DNA of 64,000 nt from NCBI GenBank assembly GCA_903905735.1, contig CAIVHU010000016.1, positions 1 through 64,000 on the forward strand, read 5' to 3'. The stretch is from an uncultured beta proteobacterium. Lineage in GTDB: Bacteria > Pseudomonadota > Gammaproteobacteria > Burkholderiales > Burkholderiaceae_C. Below, in pieces: positions 58,607 to 64,000 of this stretch; position 1 is the first letter of the stretch, and each line of letters starts with the position of its first letter. The notes under the pieces were generated by a model that made no database searches, was not told the origin of the DNA, and worked only from the letters and a program-made list of their open reading frames with translations. The position numbers and the translations under genes are program-made.

Positions 58607-60424
58607 TCAATCGGTCAGCGCGTCAGCCGTGTTCAGATGCACATGCAGCACCTGTCCGGCATCGCGCGTTTCGTGACGCGCGGCGTTGGCAGCGGCTTTG
58701 AAGGGCTCAAGCCCCAGGCGGCGCACACAGGTGATGAAGCGCTCGCCAATGCGCCGGTAGATGCGGTAGGTGTCCAGCAGCGCCTCGACCACGTCGGCCA
58801 CTTCGCTGGCCGCAAATGATGGGCCGATCACCTTGCCCGGCGTAGCCGGGCCCGACAGCGTGGAGCCGTCCGAGCCACCGAGTGACACCTGGTACCACTC
58901 GCGGCCGTCCTTGTCCACACCCAGCACGCCGATGTGGCCGCTGTGGTGGTGGCCGCAGGAGTTGATGCAGCCGCTGATGTGCATGTCGATCGCACCCAGG
59001 TCAAACAGCTCGTCCAGGTCGGCAAAACGGCGGGTGATGCTCTCAGCCACGGGAATAGAGCGGGCGTTGGCCAGCGCGCAAAAGTCGCCACCGGGGCAGG
59101 CGATCATGTCGGTGAGCAGGCCGATGTTGGCGCGCGCCAGGCCCAGCGCGTTGGCGGCTTGCCACAGCGCGGGCAAATCCTCCACGCGCACCCAGGGCAG
59201 CAGCAGGTTTTGCTGGTGGGTGACGCGCACTTCGCCGGCGCTGAAGCGTTCGGCCAGATCGGCGGTGGCATCCAACTGATCGGCGGTGGCATCACCGGGC
59301 GCAAAGCCCAGCCGCTTGAAGGAGAGGGTGACGGCGCGAAGAAGCTGGTTTTTGTGCGCCCGCACATTTTGCTGCAGCCAGCGCTGGTAGGCCGCCTGCT
59401 CTTTGGGGGTGAACTCAGCTACTACGGTTTCAGGAGCTGGTCGCCCTTGTTCTAAAAGGGCTACAGGCATAAATGATGCTGAAACCCGGTCCAGCTCGTA
59501 TTGAGGAATGGTGTGCTGGCCACCGTCGTGGTCCAGGACCGCCTGGTACTCGGCGTTGACCTCATCGACAAAACGCTCACCCTCGGCCTTGACCAGAATC
59601 TTGATGCGCGCCTTGTACAGGTTGTCGCGCCGACCCCAGCGGTTGTAGACGCGCACCACGGCTTCCAGATAGTTCAGGATCTGGTTCCAGGGCAGGAATT
59701 CGCGCAGCGTGCGCGCAATCATTGGCGTGCGACCCATGCCGCCACCCACCATCACCTTGAAGCCGACCTGACCGTCAGCGTCGCGCAGCAGTTGCAGGCC
59801 AACATCGTGCCAGGCGGTGGCAGCGCGGTCTTCACGCGCGCCGGTCACGGCCAGCTTGAACTTGCGCGGCAGGTAGGCAAATTCGGGGTGCAGCGTGCTC
59901 CATTGGCGCAGGATCTCGCAATACGGGCGCGGGTCAACCAGCTCGTCGGGTGCAATGCCGGCCAGCGCGTCGCTGGTGATGTTGCGGATGCAGTTGCCGC
60001 TGGTCTGGATGCCGTGCATGTCGACACTGGCCAGCAGGTCCATCACGTCAGCGCTCTTCTCCAAAGGAATCCAGTTGAACTGCACGTTTTGGCGTGTCGT
60101 GAAATGGCCGTAGCCCACCGGCAGGTGCGGTGTGCCCAGCTCGGCTTGTGTGGAGGAAGCGGTATGAAACACCTCGGCGCTGGGCTGGTCAAACTCGCGG
60201 GCTATGCGTGCCAGCACGCGCAACTGGCGGCTGGCCAGCTCGCCGTAGGGCACGGCCACGCGCAACATGGGCGCGTAGCGTTGCACATACCAGCCGTTTT
60301 GCAGGCGCAGCGGTCGAAAGTCGTTGTCGGTCAGTTCGCCTGACATGTTGCGCGCCAGTTGGTCGCGGTATTGCTCGGCGCGACGACGGATGAAGTGGCG
60401 GTCAAAGTCGGTGTATTGGTACAT
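58607..60424 (-). CDS. cysI: Sulfite reductase hemoprotein CysI-like
   Basis: A 605-residue siroheme/[4Fe-4S] sulfite reductase. Cluster cysteines are IACPGGDFCALA and SGCINSCGHHHSGHIGVLG; substrate arginine/lysine blocks are HFTTRQNVQFN and ASSTQAELGTPHLPVGYG. It reduces sulfite to sulfide with six electrons. No CysJ flavoprotein gene is linked. ATG 60424 (MYQYTDFD) follows AGGTGAT; ATG 60430 overlaps the small ORF stop and is an alternative. A palindromic element encodes residues near 320-338 (FMPVALLEQGRPAPETV). Confidence 0.95.
   Translation of the reverse strand: MYQYTDFDRHFIRRRAEQYRDQLARNMSGELTDNDFRPLRLQNGWYVQRYAPMLRVAVPYGELASRQLRVLARIAREFDQPSAEVFHTASSTQAELGTPHLPVGYGHFTTRQNVQFNWIPLEKSADVMDLLASVDMHGIQTSGNCIRNITSDALAGIAPDELVDPRPYCEILRQWSTLHPEFAYLPRKFKLAVTGAREDRAATAWHDVGLQLLRDADGQVGFKVMVGGGMGRTPMIARTLREFLPWNQILNYLEAVVRVYNRWGRRDNLYKARIKILVKAEGERFVDEVNAEYQAVLDHDGGQHTIPQYELDRVSASFMPVALLEQGRPAPETVVAEFTPKEQAAYQRWLQQNVRAHKNQLLRAVTLSFKRLGFAPGDATADQLDATADLAERFSAGEVRVTHQQNLLLPWVRVEDLPALWQAANALGLARANIGLLTDMIACPGGDFCALANARSIPVAESITRRFADLDELFDLGAIDMHISGCINSCGHHHSGHIGVLGVDKDGREWYQVSLGGSDGSTLSGPATPGKVIGPSFAASEVADVVEALLDTYRIYRRIGERFITCVRRLGLEPFKAAANAARHETRDAGQVLHVHLNTADALTD
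59419..59476. repeat. Palindromic element copy 14, in frame within cysI
   Basis: ggtttcaggagctggtcgcc, then cttgttctaaaagggctacaggc. On the minus strand it encodes A-S-F-M-P-V-A-L-L-E-Q-G-R-P-A-P-E. Its right half closely resembles the element at the EamA start (RPATE against RPAPE). Confidence 0.8.
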
Positions 60425-60429
60425 GGGCA

Positions 60430-60606
60430 TCACCTGGAAAATTTCGGATTCAGACGGTCATTCGAGGTTTGACCCGCGCAGCGGCAGTCTTTGGCAGCCT
60501 CCTCATACTGGGGTACCAGAAATCGTCGGCCGCCAAAGCCGGTCACTGCGCTGGACGCTGTCAGGCGCGCACTCGGAGTGGTAAAACTGATATTCGTGTG
60601 GGGCAT
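60430..60606 (-). CDS. Small 58-residue ORF between tauE and cysI
   Basis: A short ORF (MPHTNISFTTPSARLTAS...NPKFSR) not shown as such in the ORF track, where it is buried in a 253-residue out-of-frame ORF. Its ATG overlaps the tauE stop as TGATG and its TGA overlaps an ATG of cysI as TGATG, the same coupling used by every other gene of this operon. It contains GFGGRRFLVPQYEEAAKD and a CRC pair. No signal peptide or known motif. I do not recognise it; role could be a structural or regulatory partner of sulfite reductase. Confidence 0.75.
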   Translation of the reverse strand: MPHTNISFTTPSARLTASSAVTGFGGRRFLVPQYEEAAKDCRCAGQTSNDRLNPKFSR

Positions 60607-61397
60607 CAGATCGCGATCAACTTGGTACCGGCATAGGCCAGCAGCACCGACAACATCGATCGGATCACCCGCTCCGGCACACGTGCCATGTAGTGCGAGC
60701 CCAGCCAGATGCCCGGCAGGGAGCCAGCCAGCAGCAGGCCCAACATGGACCAATTCACCGAACCCAGCGACGCATGGCCCAGCCCGACCACCAGCGTCAG
60801 CGGCACGGCGTAAGCAATGTCGGCGGCCACAATGCGCGGCAGCGGCAGCATGGGGTACAAGACCATCAGCACGGTGACGCCAATGGCACCCGCGCCGACC
60901 GAAGTGAGCGACACCAGCGTGCCGATCAGTGCACCAAACAGCAGCGGCAGGCTCCAGTGGCGGGCGGTGGTGGCTTGTGCCTCTTGTCCGGCGGCAATGG
61001 TTTTGGGAGCGGCTTTGCCGCGCAGCGCCTTGTAAAGGGTGGCGGCCGCCGTGAGCAGCAGCGCCACACCCAGGGTGGAAGTCATCAGGTGCTGCACGGC
61101 AGGGTCGGCCGGGCCCAGGGTTTTCAATACCCACAGGGTGACCAGCGCGGCCGGGATGCTGCCAGCTGACAAATGCAGCACGACGCGCCACGGCACCTGA
61201 CCCGAACGGGCCATCTTGACCGTGCCGCCCAGTTTGGTGAAAGCGGCAAACAACAGGTCAGTGCCGACGGCCATGTAAGGCTTGACGCCAAAGGCAAAGA
61301 TCAGGATCGGTGTCATCAGCGAGCCGCCGCCAACCCCGGTCAAACCGACCACGGTACCTACCAAAAAACCAGCCAGAATGAACGCTAAATCATGCAT
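60606..61397 (-). CDS. TauE/SafE family anion exporter
   Basis: A 263-residue membrane protein with about eight hydrophobic segments and the family repeat GTVVGLTGVGGGSLMTPILI plus a second copy GTLVSLTSVGAGAIGVTVLM. TauE/SafE proteins transport sulfite, sulfoacetate or related organosulfonates. Here it leads the cys gene run, so a role in sulfite or sulfate handling is likely. ATG 61397 (MHDLAF) is chosen; a GTG at 61406 is possible. Its stop overlaps the small ORF start. Confidence 0.85.
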   Translation of the reverse strand: MHDLAFILAGFLVGTVVGLTGVGGGSLMTPILIFAFGVKPYMAVGTDLLFAAFTKLGGTVKMARSGQVPWRVVLHLSAGSIPAALVTLWVLKTLGPADPAVQHLMTSTLGVALLLTAAATLYKALRGKAAPKTIAAGQEAQATTARHWSLPLLFGALIGTLVSLTSVGAGAIGVTVLMVLYPMLPLPRIVAADIAYAVPLTLVVGLGHASLGSVNWSMLGLLLAGSLPGIWLGSHYMARVPERVIRSMLSVLLAYAGTKLIAI

Positions 61398-61447
61398 GGG
61401 CCGCACTTTACGGCCCGATCGTTATATTTCAAAATACTTTATGGTGA
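61398..61447 (-). promoter_or_regulatory. Leader of the cys operon: AT-rich block and hairpin
   Basis: On the minus strand an AT-rich block (AAGTATTTTGAAATATAACG) is followed by GGGCCG-taaagtg-CGGCCC directly before the tauE ATG. A CysB-type LysR operator with its promoter would fit in the AT-rich part, and the hairpin could mask the start region. Both are inference. Confidence 0.4.
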
Positions 61448-61849
61448 TTTGTTTATATCGAATTGTGCATGATTGGTGTCGGAACCCAGTGCCCAGCTGG
61501 CAATTGCATCGCGGATCAGGGCGTTGTCACCCAGTGGTGGGGCCATCTCCACACGTACCTCGGGCTGGCTCTGGGCAAAGGCGGTGACGATATCGACCAG
61601 ATCACGGTTGACATGTTTGCCCGCCGCCCAGAACAGCGGCATCACACGGATGTGCTGACAGCCCAGCGCGGCCAGATCGGCCAGTGTGTCCTCCAGCGAT
61701 GGCTGCATCAGCTCCAGAAAAGCCAATCGGCACGGCCCGGAGTGCTGGCTTTGCAAACGCGCCAGAATCGCCTCCAGCGGCAAGCGCCAACCCGGGTCAC
61801 GCGAGCCGTGGGCAAAGAGGACGATGGCGGTGTCTGGAACGGGTTTCAT
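61439..61849 (-). CDS. CbiX-like sirohydrochlorin chelatase
   Basis: A 136-residue single-domain chelatase of the CbiX/SirB family. The metal-binding start IVLFAHGSRDPGW, a strand with LAFLELMQPSLEDTLADL, and MPLFWAAGKHVNRDLVDIV with a second His are present. It inserts iron or cobalt into sirohydrochlorin, and here siroheme for CysI is the likely product. ATG 61849 (MKPVPDTAIV) is chosen; the ORF track extends. It lies 41 bases upstream of tauE and is divergent from the esterase. Confidence 0.85.
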   Translation of the reverse strand: MKPVPDTAIVLFAHGSRDPGWRLPLEAILARLQSQHSGPCRLAFLELMQPSLEDTLADLAALGCQHIRVMPLFWAAGKHVNRDLVDIVTAFAQSQPEVRVEMAPPLGDNALIRDAIASWALGSDTNHAQFDINKSP

Positions 61850-61963
61850 GGGTGCGGTCGGTTGGTGTGACGCAGCAGGGTGTTGCGCTGAATCGGATGC
61901 GTGACACTTTAACAAGACAATCGGCCCATTCGTTCCCTGCAACTGTTTCACCCGTAGCCACCC

Positions 61964-62932
61964 ATGCCTCACCATCGCAACCCGCGCAGCTTGCTCACCC
62001 CCGCCATGCACAACGTGTTGGAGCGCATGGCCCGCGCGGGCAAGTTGCCGTTACATGCGCTGAAGCCCGAACAAGCCCGGCTGGCGTATGAGGTGGGTGC
62101 CAACGTGCTGGAGATCGACCCGATCAAGGTGCACCGTATGGAGACCTTCACCGTGCCAGCGCGTGACGGTTTTGATCTGCCGGTACGGCTGTATGCGCCG
62201 CCGCAGCCAGACGGCGCACTGATGCCTGTGCTGGTGTTTTTTCATGGTGGCGGTTTTGTGGTTGGCAGTATCGCCACGCATGACAGCCTGTGTCGCCACC
62301 TGAGTCATCTGTCGCATTGCGCCGTGCTGTCGGTGGGCTACCGGCTGGCACCGGAGCATCGCTTTCCGGTGGCGTTTGACGATGCCTGGGATGCCATGCA
62401 ATGGGTGGCTGCCAGCGGCCATGACAAAGGTCTGGATGGCCATCGCATCGCGGTCGGTGGCGACAGCGCCGGCGGCACGCTGGCGGCGGCATGTGCGCTG
62501 CAGGCCCGTGATGTTGGTTTGAAACTACGGCTGCAACTGCTGTTTTACCCCGGCTGCGCCGCACAGGCAGATAGCGCGTCGCACCACACCTTTGGGCGCG
62601 GCTTTCTGCTGGAGGCTGAGCACATCGACTACTTTTTTGGGCATTTCATCCCCGATCACGCCGATCGTGAAGACTGGCGGTTTGCGCCCTTGAACGCGCC
62701 CGATGTGGACGGTGTGGCCCCAGCCTGGTTTTGCCTGGCCGAGTGTGATCCGCTGGTTGAAGAGGGTCTGGCCTATGCCGACCGCCTGCGCGCTGCTGGC
62801 GTGCCGGTGGACCTGGAGCTGTACCGGGGCGTGGTGCACGAGTTTGTCAAGATGGGTCGGGCCATCCCTGAGGCGCGTCAGGCGCATCTGGATGCTGCGC
62901 GAGCGCTGCGACAGGCGACCCAACCAAAATAG
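61964..62932 (+). CDS. Alpha/beta hydrolase, HSL-family esterase
   Basis: A 322-residue esterase of the hormone-sensitive-lipase group. The oxyanion motif HGGGFVVGS and nucleophile elbow GGDSAGGTLAAA, with later Asp (AECDPLVEEG) and His (GVVHEFVKMG), give the catalytic triad. It hydrolyses short acyl esters; substrate unknown. The N-terminal cap (MHNVLERMARAGKLPLHALKPEQARL) is normal. It is divergent from the chelatase gene. Confidence 0.92.
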   Translation: MPHHRNPRSLLTPAMHNVLERMARAGKLPLHALKPEQARLAYEVGANVLEIDPIKVHRMETFTVPARDGFDLPVRLYAPPQPDGALMPVLVFFHGGGFVVGSIATHDSLCRHLSHLSHCAVLSVGYRLAPEHRFPVAFDDAWDAMQWVAASGHDKGLDGHRIAVGGDSAGGTLAAACALQARDVGLKLRLQLLFYPGCAAQADSASHHTFGRGFLLEAEHIDYFFGHFIPDHADREDWRFAPLNAPDVDGVAPAWFCLAECDPLVEEGLAYADRLRAAGVPVDLELYRGVVHEFVKMGRAIPEARQAHLDAARALRQATQPK

Positions 62933-63116
62933 ACCCCCACGCGCACAAAGTCATCCGTGCAAAACGACGGTGTCATCCGCAAGACGATGCCAGCCATCAG
63001 ATTGGCAAAGATCGAAGTGGAAATCTTTTTCGATGGCCCTTGGCGGGGTGTTTGCCCAGCTGTCAGGCCAGGCGCAGTCGCTTGCACGAATCTGCGTCAC
63101 CTGGGTTGCGTGGACT

Positions 63117-63809
63117 TCAGCCCAGATGGCGGCCAAAAAAACGTAATGTTCGGTCCCACGCCTGCTGCGCCCACACCGCGTCATACTGGGTGGCCGGAAT
63201 GCGGCCCGGGCCAACAGCGGTCTCATTGGCGAACGCGTGGTAAGCCAGGTAGCGGTGAAATTCAAACCCCACGTTGGCGCCGTGCAGCTTGTCTTCCAGC
63301 GCGTCGATGGTCTCAATTTTGAAAAAATCGTCTTGGGTGCCCCAATGGCCCATCAGCGGTGCGTGGATTTTCCCGGCGTCGACGTATTCCAGCGGTGGGC
63401 AGCCGTACCAGACGACACCCGCGTCGGCTTCAGGCGTTTGCGTCAGGGCCAGCAGGGTTAGCGCACCACCCATGCAAAAGCCGGTCACGCCGACCTTGGG
63501 CGCGCGCGTCTTGAGGTATTGCACCGCGCCACGGATGTCCTGCGAGGCAGCGTCGCCAAAATTCAGCCCGTCCATCAGGTGGTGGGCCTCTTCGGCCTCC
63601 ACCGTCGACTGGCCGCGGTACAGGTCTGGCACCAGCGCCTGGTAGCCGGCGCTGGCCAGGCGATCGGCCACACCGCGAATCTGGTCATTCAGGCCCCACC
63701 ACTCCTGGATGACGACGACAGCCGGGGCATGCTCGGCCTGTGCGGGTAGGGCCAGATAACCCTGGACAGTTTGTCCGTCCGGACGCTTGAAACTCACCAT
63801 GGTTCCCAT
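63117..63809 (-). CDS. Dienelactone hydrolase family protein
   Basis: A 230-residue carboxymethylenebutenolidase-type hydrolase. The nucleophile is a cysteine in GVTGFCMGGALTLL, with Asp (WGTQDDFF) and His (YLAYHAFANE) completing the triad. The enzyme opens dienelactones in chlorocatechol degradation, yet many chromosomal copies act on other lactones or esters. ATG 63809 follows AGGAGAAAAAAC. The ORF track extends to 63953 without need. Confidence 0.9.
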   Translation of the reverse strand: MGTMVSFKRPDGQTVQGYLALPAQAEHAPAVVVIQEWWGLNDQIRGVADRLASAGYQALVPDLYRGQSTVEAEEAHHLMDGLNFGDAASQDIRGAVQYLKTRAPKVGVTGFCMGGALTLLALTQTPEADAGVVWYGCPPLEYVDAGKIHAPLMGHWGTQDDFFKIETIDALEDKLHGANVGFEFHRYLAYHAFANETAVGPGRIPATQYDAVWAQQAWDRTLRFFGRHLG

Positions 63810-63922
63810 TGTTTTTTCTCCTGATTGGTTGATTGGGTTGAGGCGCGCATAGTAAGCGCACCAACTGATCGGTGCAAAACAAGGCTTTTTCGGGGAGCGT
63901 GGGCCAACGATAATCAGGCCAT

Positions 63923-64000
63923 GTCTACACCCAAAGTTCTGTTCGGCTTTCATGCCGTGGGCGTGCGCCTGAAAACCTCGCCCAAATCCATTGTCGAAAT
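63923..64000 (+). CDS. rlmB: 23S rRNA 2'-O-methyltransferase RlmB, partial
   Basis: The first 26 codons are present: MSTPKVLFGFHAVGVRLKTSPKSIVEI. The VLFGFHAVGVRL start and SPKSI are typical of RlmB/SpoU-family guanosine-2251 ribose methyltransferases. The rest lies beyond the window. It is divergent from the dienelactone hydrolase gene, 113 bases away. Confidence 0.8.

Noticed and set aside
60430-61191. 253-residue ORF opposite frame to tauE
   Set aside because: Most of it is a shadow of tauE. Only the last 58 codons, which lie outside tauE and are coupled to neighbours, are kept.
62933-63116. ORFs in the gap between esterase and dienelactone hydrolase
   Set aside because: The plus-strand 62957 ORF (MQNDGVIRKT...) runs into the antisense of the hydrolase gene and has no conserved motif; the 184-base gap shows nothing I can support.

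Overview
The window looks like a chromosome segment of a betaproteobacterium of the order Burkholderiales, most likely Comamonadaceae near Rhodoferax or Polaromonas. This is inferred from GC-rich codon use, gene content and short repeats that resemble ones I associate with that family; no rRNA was available to place it. It is mostly housekeeping and metabolic DNA. I see no prophage, CRISPR array, rRNA, tRNA, plasmid gene or intact transposase. || Layout. 1-2.3 kb: the start of an unidentified minus-strand gene, an HDOD-domain protein and the lytic transglycosylase MltB. 2.3-6.4 kb: a minus-strand MoxR ATPase / DUF58 / transmembrane transglutaminase operon. 6.4-8.6 kb: histone-deacetylase-like amidohydrolase overlapping an MscS channel gene. 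8.8-13.2 kb: etfB, etfA, an acyl-CoA dehydrogenase and a secreted hydrolase. 13.3-14.7 kb: a metallo-beta-lactamase/beta-CASP protein. 14.9-18.8 kb: grpE-dnaK-dnaJ behind a sigma32-like promoter. 18.9-24.1 kb: FKBP peptidyl-prolyl isomerase, a small HTH regulator, a ComFB-like protein, O-acetylhomoserine sulfhydrylase, a spermidine-synthase-like protein and a GspE/PulE ATPase. 24-36.4 kb: two EamA transporters, quinone oxidoreductase, fatty acid hydroxylase, rhomboid protease, several unknowns, a cysteine-poor IscR-like regulator, a Bcr/CflA pump, DsbA, and a redox cluster (DODA dioxygenase, DoxX, NADP-binding reductase) divergent from a LysR regulator. 36.6-45.6 kb: recC-recB-recD with 4-base overlaps. 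45.7-54.1 kb: TPR/glycosyltransferase-like protein, secreted unknown, DHA2 pump, WS/DGAT-like acyltransferase and a giant transglutaminase-DUF2126 protein. 54.3-61.8 kb: sulfate assimilation on the minus strand (CbiX-like chelatase, TauE exporter, a new 58-codon ORF, cysI, DUF934, cysH, cysD, a repeat-filled gap, cysN). 62-64 kb: esterase, dienelactone hydrolase and the start of rlmB. || How genes work together. The sulfur block forms one unit: CysD/CysN activate sulfate, CysH reduces APS, CysI reduces sulfite with siroheme for which the CbiX-like chelatase may insert iron, and TauE may export sulfite or a related anion. ETF and the acyl-CoA dehydrogenase form an electron-transfer module. RecBCD is complete. 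GrpE-DnaK-DnaJ plus FKBP form a folding cluster. || Main discovery. At least 14 copies of a roughly 40-50 bp imperfect palindrome (core like ctagccctt...aagggctggcagctatcaaa) are scattered through the window. Eight copies lie inside reading frames (mltB, recC, recB twice, cysN twice, DUF934, cysI) and keep the frame open. Three supply the TAG stop codon of a gene, one supplies a start codon and N-terminus, and copies sit between convergent genes or at gene ends as terminator-like hairpins. In mltB the element encodes the hydrophobic core and cleavage region of the signal peptide. The second novelty is the 58-codon ORF joined to tauE and cysI by TGATG overlaps on both sides.
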